NCBI GenBank assembly: GCA_028278455.1
Contig: JANQEH010000166.1
Coordinates: 31,371-95,370 of the forward strand
Source: a bacterium
GTDB taxonomy: Bacteria; SM23-31
DNA: 64,000 bases
Direction of reading: 5' to 3'
Below, piece by piece: positions 43,058 to 52,296 of this stretch (within the stretch, counting starts at the first letter, position 1; each line of letters opens with the position of its first letter). A model generated the notes under the pieces. The model was given only the letters and a program-made list of their open reading frames with translations, made no database searches and was not told the origin of the DNA. The position numbers and the translations under genes are program-made.

Positions 43058-44001
43058 TATGTCTGCTTATACCAGTTAATGAAATTCTCTATACCTGTTC
43101 TCAGGTCTGTTGAAGGATCAAAACCGATAAGTCTACGGGATTTACTGATTTCAGCGTAGGTCTTCCACATATCTCCCTTCTTGAAATCTACATAATTCCT
43201 GTTTATCCTTGATCCCAATAATTCCTCGATCAGGTCAAGTAGACCGTTAAGGCTTATGGTAGATGAATTTCCAAGGTTCAGAACTGAGAAATCCAGTTCC
43301 GACAACATGGCCTTGATTGTACCGTCTACGATATCATCGACGTAAGTATAATCCCTTTCGGAGTTGCCGTCACCGAATATATCAATCTGCTCTTTGTCAA
43401 TTGCACTCTTTACGAATTTATAGATACCCATATCCGGCCTCTGCCTTGGGCCGTATACTGTGAAATACCTGAGACAGACTATCTTTGTGCCGAAGTTTTC
43501 ATGGTAATTCTTGCAGAGGAGTTCACCGGTAAGCTTGCTTACACCGTAAAGCGAGATCGGCGAACATTTTTCTTCTTCGCTGTAAGGGAGTTTATTAGAA
43601 CTTCCATAAATAGATGAACTCGATGCAAAAACGAACTTTTTTACAGGGATGTATCTTAATTTCTCCAGGAGGCTTGTAGTTCCGTTAATATTGACATCGT
43701 TATAGTCGAATGGATGCAGAAATGAGTTTCTGACTCCTGCCTTGGCCGCAAGATGGATCATGTAATCAATTTCGTATTCATCAAAGATATAATTCAGGGT
43801 TTCCTGAATCCTTATATCACCGTACACAAGCTTGTAATTATCCTCATGCAGGATAGCCCTGATGTTTGATTTTTTTATTTCCTGGGAGTAATATGGATCG
43901 AAGTTGTCAAAACAGATCACCCTGTAACCCATTTTCAGCAGTTGTTCGGATAAATGAGAACCTATAAAACCGGCGCCGCCGGTGATCAATACTGTTTCCA
44001 T
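43045..44001 (-). CDS. NAD-dependent nucleotide-sugar epimerase (extended SDR)
   Basis: 318 residues. The Rossmann motif is TGGAGFIGSH (7-16), the catalytic pair is YGVSK (Y152, K156) with serines in SSSSIYG, and the substrate blocks are LRYFTVYGPRQRPDM and SERDYTYVDDI. These blocks are typical of UDP-glucuronate/UDP-hexose 4-epimerases. It should supply a UDP-sugar for the envelope glycosyltransferases on the opposite strand. The exact sugar cannot be fixed from sequence. Confidence 0.88.
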   Translation of the reverse strand: METVLITGGAGFIGSHLSEQLLKMGYRVICFDNFDPYYSQEIKKSNIRAILHEDNYKLVYGDIRIQETLNYIFDEYEIDYMIHLAAKAGVRNSFLHPFDYNDVNINGTTSLLEKLRYIPVKKFVFASSSSIYGSSNKLPYSEEEKCSPISLYGVSKLTGELLCKNYHENFGTKIVCLRYFTVYGPRQRPDMGIYKFVKSAIDKEQIDIFGDGNSERDYTYVDDIVDGTIKAMLSELDFSVLNLGNSSTISLNGLLDLIEELLGSRINRNYVDFKKGDMWKTYAEISKSRRLIGFDPSTDLRTGIENFINWYKQTYCIQ

Positions 44002-44211
44002 AGTCAGATCGAATTTTAGTTTTGTTTAAAAATCAGTTTTTGAGATAAGGTTCAAATTTAGAGAATTGTTGCACAGAATGCAATAAAAAACAGTAGATCG
44101 GTCAAATTGGTGATTGGTATTTTCGGTTTAGCTTGAAATATTGGCTGCCGGTTAATATATTATTTTAATGCGAGTAATGACTGGGGAATATCATGTTAAT
44201 CTTCATCAAGG

Positions 44212-45645
44212 TTGATATTTACACTTTTATTTCTCACTTCTCATTTTACATCAATAGTTTTTTGTCAGGATAAGGGAAAAGATACATATATATATCCTGC
44301 TGATGAGCTGGTCGTCCAGAAACTTGAAAAATGGCAGGACTTGAAATTCGGTTTCATGATGCATTGGGGATTGTATTCACAACTTTGAATAGTAGAGTCA
44401 TGGCCATTATGCTCAGAAGACCAGTCTTTTCAGGATCGGGGTGGAATACCATAAAATGAGTTCAAGGAGATGTATTTCGGTCAGATTAAGGAGTTCGATC
44501 CTCGCAGCTTCGATCCGTCGAAATGGGCTAAGGAGGCGAAAAAGGCAGGAATGAAGTACCTGGTATTCACTACAAAACATCATGATGGTTTCTGCATGTT
44601 CGATACGGAGTATACGGATTTCAAAATTACAGGTTCAGACAGCCCGTTCAGTGATCACCCAAAAGCCAATATTGCTTACGAAATATTCAATGAATTCAGA
44701 AATGAGGATTTCATGATCGGTGCATATTTTTCTAAACCCGACTGGCACCACCCCGATTACTGATCGCCGTTATGGGCCACAACGAACCGCAATAATAATT
44801 ATGACATCAGAAAACACCCTGATAAGTGGCAGAGATTCAAGGATTTTACATATAGCCAGATTGAAGAACTGATGAGAGATTATGGAAGTGTAGATATCCT
44901 CTGGCTGGATGGGGGATGGATTCGACCTGATTCGACAATAAATGATGAGGTCAGGTCGTGGGGATATGATATTTCGAAATGGGAGCAGGATATAGAAATG
45001 CCCGGGATTGCCAGAATGGCGAGGAGATATCAGCCGGGCCTTTTGATCGTGGACAGGTCAGTTCACTGGCCATATGAAAATTACCGAACTCCTGAGCAGA
45101 GTATTCCATCTGAATAAATTCCTTATCCCTGGGAAGCTTGCGTTACTATGACGCAGAGTTGGGGATATGTAAAAGATCCTGTCTATAAAAGCTCTGAACA
45201 GCTGATTCATATCCTGATTGAAGTGGTCTCAAGGGGAGGAAATCTTTTGTTGAACGTAGGATCAACTCCGGAGGGAACGCTTGAAGAAGAAGCCCTGAAA
45301 AGAATGGAGGAGATTGGTGAATGGTTAAAAGTGAACGGAGAAGCCATATACGAAACCAGAAGTTACAAGACTTTTAGGGACGGAAATAAAATCAGATATA
45401 CCCTGAAAAAAGACAGCAGTTATGTATATGCTGTAACTTTTGATCTACCTGATGAAGAATTGATACTGAATAACGTTATACCGAAATCCGAAAGCGATAT
45501 GTTTTTGATTGGTTATAATAAACCGCTTGATTGGATTAGGAAGAATGACCGTATGATTATCCGAATCCCTGATGAAGTAAAAATCATGATCGGGGCTGGA
45601 TTGAGTCATGCATTAGTATTCAAGATCAAACCTTCAAAGCAATGA
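44212..45645 (+). pseudogene. GH29 alpha-L-fucosidase pseudogene (four in-frame stops)
   Basis: One reading frame gives a signal peptide (LIFTLLFLTSH ... FCQ) and a GH29 enzyme: LKFGFMMHWGLYSQ, VFTTKHHDGFCMFDTEYTD, IGAYFSKPDWH, VDILWLDGGW (the nucleophile aspartate region) and RGGNLLLNVGSTPEG near the C terminus. It is interrupted by TGA 44386 (where glycine is expected), TAA 44452, TGA 44761 (where tryptophan is expected) and TAA 45115 (probably from CAA). No frameshift is needed. The stops are of different kinds, so codon reassignment does not explain them. The gene is recently dead; the catalytic core remains readable. Confidence 0.9.
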
Positions 45646-45892
45646 AACTAAGCCTTCATTATAGAGCACCATCCAATTCGACAATTTCATCGAATTTTCG
45701 ACGAAAATGTTAATGTGTAAATTATTTTAAGCTCTGCCAAACAAGATTTCCCCATATTTATGTAGTTGATATTAATCAACTTAAATCCAGAAGCCTTTTA
45801 ATGGCATATCGTTTGCTTTTCCTAATTACGAAAACGATTTAATGTTCTATAAAACAAATTACCATTAATAATAAGTGTTATGAGGTGAGAAA
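45646..45892. promoter_or_regulatory. Upstream region with two palindromes
   Basis: AT-rich stretch before the DxDGDG-repeat gene. It contains ATTTTCG-A-CGAAAAT (45694-45708) and GTTGAT-ATTA-ATCAAC (45765-45780). Either could be an operator. A GAGGTGAG ribosome site directly precedes the next ATG. No terminator for the fucosidase remnant is evident. Confidence 0.4.
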
Positions 45893-46609
45893 ATGAAAAA
45901 ACTGATTATCAACTTCGTTTTATTAATCGTATTCTCTTTATTAGTAGCTGTCGATCCAGGCAGTGAAGCTGCAGCACAGGTCGGAACATCAACTGCGGAT
46001 ATCCAGAAGCAGCTGAAAAAGGCTAATGTAGAGATCCCGTTTGTAGACAGGGATGGTGACGGGGTCAATGATCTTCTGCAAAATGGATGGGGATTACGCT
46101 TTCTGAAAAGATATAATAACCGGAACGAAGCCTGGAATCAAATTATCGAACAGGGAGAAGACGGAACTATTCTTGTGGATACCGATGGAGACGGTACTGC
46201 CGATACACCTTTGAGAGAACTCCGACAAAAAAGAATGGGTGAGTTAATCGATACTGATGGAGACGGCGTAGCGGATACTGCCTTCGGGCAGTATATGAGA
46301 GGTCTGATGAACGAATTGGTAGATACTGACGGTGATGGTATTGCTGATACTTCGCTGAGAGATTACATGAAGAAGCAGTTTCAGCTTCTCGATGAGGATG
46401 GTGATGGTATCCCGGATAATATAACCCGAGAGCAGTTACAGGAAGATATGCAGGAAATGAGAGCCTGGAGACAGCAGATCAAAGAAAACCTTGAGAATGG
46501 GCTTCCGGCCTTTACAGATGAGAACGGTGACGGAATTCCTGACGATCTCCCAAGTGGATTCGGTTGGTTAGGCAGGCACAAAAAAAGTAAAGGTATCGGG
46601 GGAGAATAA
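45893..46609 (+). CDS. Secreted DxDGDGxxD calcium-binding-repeat protein
   Basis: 238 residues with a Sec signal peptide (to about SEAAAQ, residue 29). Six acidic loops of thrombospondin-3/EF-hand-like type follow: DRDGDGVND, DTDGDGTAD, DTDGDGVAD, DTDGDGIAD, DEDGDGIPD and DENGDGIPD. Each is spaced by a helical, arginine- and glutamine-rich segment. Such loops bind calcium and stiffen exported proteins. No enzymatic domain is visible. It is upstream of the TonB receptor gene but separated by a stem-loop, so it is probably its own transcript. The function is unknown. Confidence 0.8.
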   Translation: MKKLIINFVLLIVFSLLVAVDPGSEAAAQVGTSTADIQKQLKKANVEIPFVDRDGDGVNDLLQNGWGLRFLKRYNNRNEAWNQIIEQGEDGTILVDTDGDGTADTPLRELRQKRMGELIDTDGDGVADTAFGQYMRGLMNELVDTDGDGIADTSLRDYMKKQFQLLDEDGDGIPDNITREQLQEDMQEMRAWRQQIKENLENGLPAFTDENGDGIPDDLPSGFGWLGRHKKSKGIGGE

Positions 46610-46650
46610 TTAAAAGTCTCATACCAGAAATATTGCATGCGATATAGATG

Positions 46651-46677
46651 AGGGTCTGCCCTGGCTAGGCAGGCCTT
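46651..46677 (+). terminator. Stem-loop after the DxDGDG-repeat gene
   Basis: AGGGTCTGCC, loop CTGGCTA, then GGCAGGCCTT forms a 10-pair stem with two G-U pairs. Only a weak T-rich stretch follows (CATATTAATT), so it is an imperfect intrinsic terminator or an mRNA end structure. Confidence 0.45.
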
Positions 46678-46774
46678 CATATTAATTCAAATATTATATG
46701 AATAGAATTCGCCCGGAGTGCTCGATTATAACATCTTTTAGTAAGGATTTAAATATTTCATTACCGGAGGAATA

Positions 46775-49243
46775 ATGCACAGTTTGAAGTTAAGATTATT
46801 AGTGTTCTCTGTTATCATCCCTGCATTCTCTTTTCTAATGGTAAAAGCTGTTACAGCGCAAACAGTTAATAATGAGAGAAGAAGTGTTTCAGGATATGTA
46901 AAAGACCTTGATACAGGCGAAAGTCTGCCGGGTGCAAATGTTGTTCTAAAGGGCACAAGGCTGGGAGCAGCAACAAATATAGATGGATATTTTGTTATAC
47001 TCAATGTACCTGCGGAGGTATGTACTCTCCAAGTCAGTTATATCGGGTATAGGCCCAGAGAAATACCTGTAGATAATACAGTTCCGGAGGTGAAAATATT
47101 AAATATAGAAATCAAGCCAACGGCATTTATATCTGAAGAAGTTGTTGTCACAGCAGAAGCGAGGGTGATCGATGTAGTCAGGGAGAAGGTAAGCCAGGTT
47201 AAAATATCTCCAAACCAGCTTAAGACTCTGCCTAATTTCGGAGAAGTGGATGTATTCAGGTCACTTCAGCTGCTCCCTGGAATAAGTGCAGCGGATGACG
47301 GTTCCTCCGGTCTTTATGTAAGGGGGGGCACACCGGACCAGAACCTGATCTTATTTGACGGGATGAAGATCTACCATGTGGATCATTTCTTCGGATTTTT
47401 CAGTGCATTCAATGCGGATGCAGTGAAGGATATTAAAATGTTCAAAGGTGGATTTCCTGCTGAGTATGGAGGAAGAATATCGAGTGTTGTTGATATTACA
47501 GGGAAAACAGGAAATGTTAACAATAAGAGTCTTGCAGTTGGAGCAAATCTTTTGAGTGCAAATGCGGTGTTTGAAATGCCTGTTACAGATAAAATGAATT
47601 TTCTTATCTCAACCAGAAGGTCATATACGGATTTTATAAAAAGTTCACTTTATAATAATATTTACGGATTTATGACTGGTGATGAAGATACAAATACAAA
47701 TACCGGTAATTTTCAAATGAGACAGGGAAGAGGAGGAGCTAATTTTATGCAGGGGACCGAAAATCCGGATTTTTATTTTTTTGATATGAACAGTAAGTTG
47801 ACCTGGACACCGACTGAGAAAGATATAATGGCAGTAAGTTTTTATATGGGAAAAGATAATCTCGATCAGTCACAGGACTTCGGCGGTATAAGATTCAGAT
47901 TCTCCGATGAGGAAAGCGAGGGGAGTATGACCATGAATAATATAACTGAATGGGGGAATCTTGGAATAAGCGGGAAGTGGTCACGCCAGTGGAATGAAAG
48001 GATTTATTCAAATTTTCTTGCAGCCACCTCAAAATATTTCAGCAATTATGACAGGAACCGTCAGACAAATAGCGATCTTGCGCCAAATGACAGCACGCGT
48101 GTAGCACGCGGACTTGTTGGCGCCACAGAGGAAGATAACGAAGTCGGTGATTTGACTATCCGTTTCGACAATGAGATACAGGTTACAAACTCACATAAAA
48201 TCAAGATCGGAGGAGAATTCGGAAAATTCAATACGGAATATACATCTACATATAATGATACACTTGAGATGTTTTCAAGAAAGACCGATGCTATCCAGAG
48301 AGCAATATACATCCAGGATAAATGGGATATTTTCCACAGAATGGAATTGACTGTCGGGATCAGGTCTAATAATTACAATAAAACGGATAAAGACTATTTC
48401 GAACCGCGAGCATCATTTGTCTTAAAATTAACTGATCAAATCAATGTTAAAGGAGCTTGGGGAGAGTATAATCAGTTCGTCAGCAGGATAGCCAATGAGA
48501 ATGTACTGGAGGGCAGCAGAGATTTCTGGCTGCTTGCAGATGATGAACTGCTGCCGATGTATGCCGAACATCAGGTGCTCGGATTGAGCTATGAGAATAG
48601 AGATTATCTGCTTGATGTGGAGGCTTATAACAAGGATATTGAGAATATTGTGGAGTACACGAGACGAATAAGGAGGCAGGGTACTGAGGCGAATAATCCC
48701 TTGTTCCTTGGAACCGGTTCCTCAAAAGGAATAGAATTTTTTCTCCAGAAAAAGCGAGGGAAATTGACAGGTTGGGCTGGATATACACTTGGTGAAGTAG
48801 AATATATTTTCCCGGAACTCAATAACGGAGATCCCTTTCCAGCAGATCATGACAGGAGGCATGAATTCAAAATGGTAGGAAGTTACTCATGGAACCGGTG
48901 GAAATTTGCAGGTACATGGGTTTATGCCAGCGGGAGAGCATATACATCTCCTGAAAGCCAGTATTATCTCACTATGCTCGATGACAATTCGATCAGTTAT
49001 ATTCACGTCAGCGATAAAAATTCCAACAGGCTTACACCATATCACAGGCTCGACATCAGCGCATCGAGAAGATTCGAAACCGATAAGATTGCTTTTGATA
49101 TTGGCCTTTCCGTTTTCAATGCTTACAATCACAAAAATGTTTATTACAAGAAGTATGAGCTTGATACCACACCTATTGTAATTACAGATGTACTGATGCT
49201 CGGATTTACCCCTACGATGTCTGTAAAACTCTATATAAAATGA
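46775..49243 (+). CDS. TonB-dependent outer-membrane receptor (CarboxypepD_reg type)
   Basis: 822 residues: signal peptide (to about TAQ), a carboxypeptidase-regulatory-like domain (about 33-118, VSGYVKDLDTGESLPGANV), a plug (about 125-245, with YVRGGTPDQNLILFDGMKIY), then a 22-strand-type barrel to the C terminus (MSVKLYIK). An extracellular Gly/Arg/Met-rich piece (NFQMRQGRGGANFMQG) sits in a loop. The receptor imports a ligand with TonB energy. A DUF4249 lipoprotein gene follows 8 bases later, then a CBM9-like lipoprotein gene. This is not a SusC/SusD pair, since no SusD is present. Confidence 0.92.
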   Translation: MHSLKLRLLVFSVIIPAFSFLMVKAVTAQTVNNERRSVSGYVKDLDTGESLPGANVVLKGTRLGAATNIDGYFVILNVPAEVCTLQVSYIGYRPREIPVDNTVPEVKILNIEIKPTAFISEEVVVTAEARVIDVVREKVSQVKISPNQLKTLPNFGEVDVFRSLQLLPGISAADDGSSGLYVRGGTPDQNLILFDGMKIYHVDHFFGFFSAFNADAVKDIKMFKGGFPAEYGGRISSVVDITGKTGNVNNKSLAVGANLLSANAVFEMPVTDKMNFLISTRRSYTDFIKSSLYNNIYGFMTGDEDTNTNTGNFQMRQGRGGANFMQGTENPDFYFFDMNSKLTWTPTEKDIMAVSFYMGKDNLDQSQDFGGIRFRFSDEESEGSMTMNNITEWGNLGISGKWSRQWNERIYSNFLAATSKYFSNYDRNRQTNSDLAPNDSTRVARGLVGATEEDNEVGDLTIRFDNEIQVTNSHKIKIGGEFGKFNTEYTSTYNDTLEMFSRKTDAIQRAIYIQDKWDIFHRMELTVGIRSNNYNKTDKDYFEPRASFVLKLTDQINVKGAWGEYNQFVSRIANENVLEGSRDFWLLADDELLPMYAEHQVLGLSYENRDYLLDVEAYNKDIENIVEYTRRIRRQGTEANNPLFLGTGSSKGIEFFLQKKRGKLTGWAGYTLGEVEYIFPELNNGDPFPADHDRRHEFKMVGSYSWNRWKFAGTWVYASGRAYTSPESQYYLTMLDDNSISYIHVSDKNSNRLTPYHRLDISASRRFETDKIAFDIGLSVFNAYNHKNVYYKKYELDTTPIVITDVLMLGFTPTMSVKLYIK

Positions 49244-49251
49244 GGTATTAA

Positions 49252-50073
49252 ATGACTAAGATATTATTTTCATTATTCCTGACAGCGACTTATTTATTTT
49301 TTAATTGTACTTCAGAATCTTCTGTAGAACCAAATACAGATGAAATCGTAATTCAGGCATATATATATGCGGGTGAATCTGTAACGGATGTACGGATTAC
49401 ATCTACGCTGCCACTAGGGACAGATGAGCTGTCCGCTCCTCCTATAAATGATGCAGAAGTTACGTTGATAAAGGATGGGATCCGGTATACACTTCAATCA
49501 AGTCCCGGAGACAGCGGGTATTATCATTATGAAGGAAGTGACCTTTCTCTAAATGAGGGGGATGCGGTCAGAATAGAAGTAAATTATAGCGATAAATTAG
49601 CATACGGAGAGACTGTCATCCCCCCACCTCCTGAAGGTATTCATGCATCAAGCGATGAAATCATATATCCAACCGAGCTTACCTGGGAATGGAGATATTC
49701 TGAGGAGTTCGAGAAAAGTCAAATGATGCTTTATTGGGATGGAGATGGCGAATCCCTGTATTTTGCGGTGATCGAGACAGTCGATCCCAATCCCCAACCT
49801 GTTGATACGACGATATTTCCCTTCAGGGGAATTTTCAGGATAAGAACGAGGCCATCAACTGCTGACAGCCTCAGGCTAAATTTCATGCAGTTTGAATATC
49901 TTGGCAGGCACCGGGCAAAAATATATATGGTTAACCAGGAATATGCGGATCTTTACCAAACGCAGTCTCAGGATTCGAGAGACCTGAATGAACCGTTAAC
50001 AAATATTGTTAACGGGCTTGGTGTTTTCAGCGCTTTTAACAGTGATAGTGTGTTTTTCGAGGTAAAATATTAA
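49252..50073 (+). CDS. DUF4249-type lipoprotein
   Basis: 273-residue lipoprotein with lipobox LFFNC near residue 19. A beta-rich domain follows, starting EIVIQAYIYAGESVTDVRIT and including INDAEVTLIKDG and YHYEGSDLSLNEGD. This matches the DUF4249 family that accompanies TonB receptors in Bacteroidetes. The role is probably a surface or periplasmic partner of the receptor, unproven. It is 8 bases behind the TonB gene. A second, diverged member lies at 56.6-57.5 kb beside another TonB receptor. Confidence 0.72.
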   Translation: MTKILFSLFLTATYLFFNCTSESSVEPNTDEIVIQAYIYAGESVTDVRITSTLPLGTDELSAPPINDAEVTLIKDGIRYTLQSSPGDSGYYHYEGSDLSLNEGDAVRIEVNYSDKLAYGETVIPPPPEGIHASSDEIIYPTELTWEWRYSEEFEKSQMMLYWDGDGESLYFAVIETVDPNPQPVDTTIFPFRGIFRIRTRPSTADSLRLNFMQFEYLGRHRAKIYMVNQEYADLYQTQSQDSRDLNEPLTNIVNGLGVFSAFNSDSVFFEVKY

Positions 50074-50113
50074 ATAATTGCATAAGCATGAAAAAATTGA
50101 ACGGAGTAATAAA

Positions 50114-50953
50114 ATGGTAAGAAAAATTACATTATTTATGATCGTTTCCGTATTCATCCTGTTGCCGGGATGTGGAAATAAAACTATTGACAGCCAGTGG
50201 ACAGATCAGAAGATATCTGTAGACGGCATTGCAGCGGACTGGCAGAATTTTAAACTGCAGAATTACGACAAGCAGGACATGTTCCTCGGTATAACAAATG
50301 ATAAAGACAACCTTTATTTGCTGATCAGTTTCAAAGGGCTGGCATTATCGAGAAGATTTTCAATGTCCGGGCTTACCGTCTGGCTTGATGACGAAAACAA
50401 GAAGAAAAAAGTATTAGGTGTCAGGCTTGTTCCGGAAATGGATCCGAGGCAGAGGTTGGGTGAGAATATACCTGCCCAAATGCCCGAGGAAATGAGACTT
50501 GAGCTTGAAGAACGCCAGAAAAACCTTATTAGAGGACTTACTGTAACTACGAATGGAGGAGTGTTTTATAAGCTTGATGATGCAGAGAATATTCCCCGGG
50601 GATCATATTCCAATGAGAATGACGCCATAACCACCGAGCTTGCAATCCCATTAGAGGAAAGTAGTATTACACCATTTGCTATAGGATCAAATCCTGGATC
50701 GAAGATGAAAATCGGTTTTGAAATCGGCGGTTCTCAGGCACTGATGAAGAATAGATCCAGCATGACAGGCAGCATGGGAGCCCGTGGAGGCATGTCTGGT
50801 GGAATGGGTGGACGTGGCGGCAGAGGCGGCAGAGGTGGAATGAGTGGTGGCAGAGGAGGTATGACCGGTGGAATGAGAAATACTTCACAGTCTGCGCAGT
50901 TTCAGGATATCTGGCTCAGCGCAAACCTGGCAGTTGATAGTGAAAAGAAATAG
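50114..50953 (+). CDS. Lipoprotein with CBM9/DOMON-like domain and RGG-rich tail
   Basis: About 279 residues. The lipobox is LLPGC. The domain begins ISVDGIAADWQNF and continues DKDNLYLLISFKG and LTVWLDDENK, a pattern seen in CBM9-like beta-sandwiches (carbohydrate or haem binding in relatives). Near the C terminus is a long Gly/Arg/Met-rich segment (repeats of GGRGG and GGMSGG). The ORF track start at 50078 is too early; ATG 50114 has CGGAG upstream and begins the signal peptide. It belongs to the TonB/DUF4249 gene set. The exact function is unknown. Confidence 0.7.
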   Translation: MVRKITLFMIVSVFILLPGCGNKTIDSQWTDQKISVDGIAADWQNFKLQNYDKQDMFLGITNDKDNLYLLISFKGLALSRRFSMSGLTVWLDDENKKKKVLGVRLVPEMDPRQRLGENIPAQMPEEMRLELEERQKNLIRGLTVTTNGGVFYKLDDAENIPRGSYSNENDAITTELAIPLEESSITPFAIGSNPGSKMKIGFEIGGSQALMKNRSSMTGSMGARGGMSGGMGGRGGRGGRGGMSGGRGGMTGGMRNTSQSAQFQDIWLSANLAVDSEKK

Positions 50954-51005
50954 GTGTATTTAATTGAAACTACCCAATGAAATTTATAGATGATACGGAA
51001 TTATT

Positions 51006-52133
51006 ATGCGTGAACTTCAACTTACAGGATTAATACTGGCAGCTGCAGGTACGGCTATGCTCTATTCGGGAAAACAGAGTTTCAAGACTAATGCTTATTT
51101 GAAAATACTCCTGCCATTAATAACTGTTCACTTATTGGTGATCGTTTATTGCGGCCTGCTGGATCTTTCCAGTATACTGGTTTGCAGGATATCTTCAATA
51201 TTTATTCTCCTTTACGGACCTTTGATTTTATTTTACGAGAGAAGTCTCATTGATAGCAATTTCAGTTTACAAAAAGTGCAGTATCTGCATTTTATCCCCT
51301 TTGTATTTGTCCTTACAGTATATACCGTATTCTGGTTAAGACAAGTAAATACGCCTTTTGATAATTCAATTATACAAACGGATTATGTGTTTATTCTTTC
51401 TATGCAGTTATTGATACCTTCGTTATTTGCGTTAGCGTATTTATTGTATATTTTCATCCGTTACAATCATCACAGCCTATTGGGAATTACCGGAAATGAA
51501 TGCATTGATCTATCAGAATTTTTTCTGCTCAGGAATATGTTAAAGATCTTTACGCCGGCATACATTATAACTTTTATCATCGGCGGTATAGAATTGCATT
51601 ATGAGAAGAATTCTGTTTATTCAGATCTGCCGGTATTATCGTCTTTTATACTTTTTTTCTCATTGTTCATTTATTCCGGACGGAGATCTTTCAAAGACAT
51701 CAGTAAGATTCCGGTTGAACCGGCTTCTTCAGCAGTGAATAACAATGAACCTGAATACAAAAAATCCGGATTGAACGAGCAGGAATCGGGCAGTGTTCTG
51801 GAAGAGCTCGTCAGTTATATGGAAACCGAGAAACCCTATCTTGATGAAGATTTTACTATTCACGATCTATCAAAAGAGCTTGGTATCCCTAGACACTATA
51901 TCACACAGGTTATAAACAAGAAACTTAAGAAGAATTTCTATACATTCGTGAATGAATACAGGGTAAAGGAATTCAAAATCAAACTTACTGAACCGGGTAA
52001 TAATCATTTCAAACTGATGACAATTGCTTACGAGTCAGGCTTCAAGTCTAAATCAGGATTCTATTCTGCATTCAAAAAGATTGAGAACATGACACCATCT
52101 GAGTTCAAAGAAGCTGTATTAAATGGAAATTAA
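51006..52133 (+). CDS. Membrane-bound AraC-family transcription regulator
   Basis: 375 residues. About six or seven hydrophobic helices fill residues 5-230, followed by a linker (about 235-270) and an AraC-type double HTH (about 275-372). The first HTH is FTIHDLSKELGIPRHYITQVINK and the signature region is LMTIAYESGFKSKSGFYSAFKKIENMTPSEF. Membrane-anchored AraC proteins of this shape are common in Bacteroidetes. It is the last gene behind the TonB/DUF4249/CBM9-like set and ends before a terminator, so it probably controls that set. The signal is unknown. Confidence 0.88.
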   Translation: MRELQLTGLILAAAGTAMLYSGKQSFKTNAYLKILLPLITVHLLVIVYCGLLDLSSILVCRISSIFILLYGPLILFYERSLIDSNFSLQKVQYLHFIPFVFVLTVYTVFWLRQVNTPFDNSIIQTDYVFILSMQLLIPSLFALAYLLYIFIRYNHHSLLGITGNECIDLSEFFLLRNMLKIFTPAYIITFIIGGIELHYEKNSVYSDLPVLSSFILFFSLFIYSGRRSFKDISKIPVEPASSAVNNNEPEYKKSGLNEQESGSVLEELVSYMETEKPYLDEDFTIHDLSKELGIPRHYITQVINKKLKKNFYTFVNEYRVKEFKIKLTEPGNNHFKLMTIAYESGFKSKSGFYSAFKKIENMTPSEFKEAVLNGN

Positions 52134-52159
52134 TAGAAATTCTATGTTTTTAAGGTACT

Positions 52160-52182
52160 GTCCTCGCGGTCAGGACTTTTTT
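52160..52182 (+). terminator. Intrinsic terminator after AraC gene
   Basis: GTCCT-CGCGGTC-AGGAC followed by six T residues. The stem is short (5 bp), but the T run and the position 26 bases after the AraC stop codon fit a rho-independent terminator. It separates the receptor locus from the flagellar-type genes. Confidence 0.6.
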
Positions 52183-52296
52183 GGGACTTTCAAGGTCGAT
52201 AAATAGTTACAGAAATCAATTAGCTTGATGAAGAAGCGAAAGCAGACTTCAGAGAGTTAATTTCGGAAACCGAGACGACTTTTGAAAGGAGTAGAA

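Noticed and set aside
44386-45117. Idea that stop codons in the fucosidase frame are recoded (alternative genetic code or selenocysteine)
   Set aside because: The four stops are of two kinds (TGA and TAA) and replace different residues (glycine, tryptophan, glutamine and an unclear one). TGA and TAA both serve as normal stops in intact neighbours, for example at 6738-6740.
46775-50073. SusC/SusD polysaccharide utilisation locus
   Set aside because: The lipoprotein after the receptor is DUF4249-like, not SusD-like, and no intact glycoside hydrolase is in the operon.
50760-50875. Tandem GGA/GGC/AGA-rich DNA as a repeat array or CRISPR
   Set aside because: It lies in frame inside an intact lipoprotein gene and encodes Gly/Arg/Met; there are no regular direct repeats with unique spacers.
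52190-52205. Sigma28 (flagellar) promoter before the helical-repeat gene and fliD
   Set aside because: GGTCGATAA resembles the -10 element, but there is no TAAA at the proper distance upstream.
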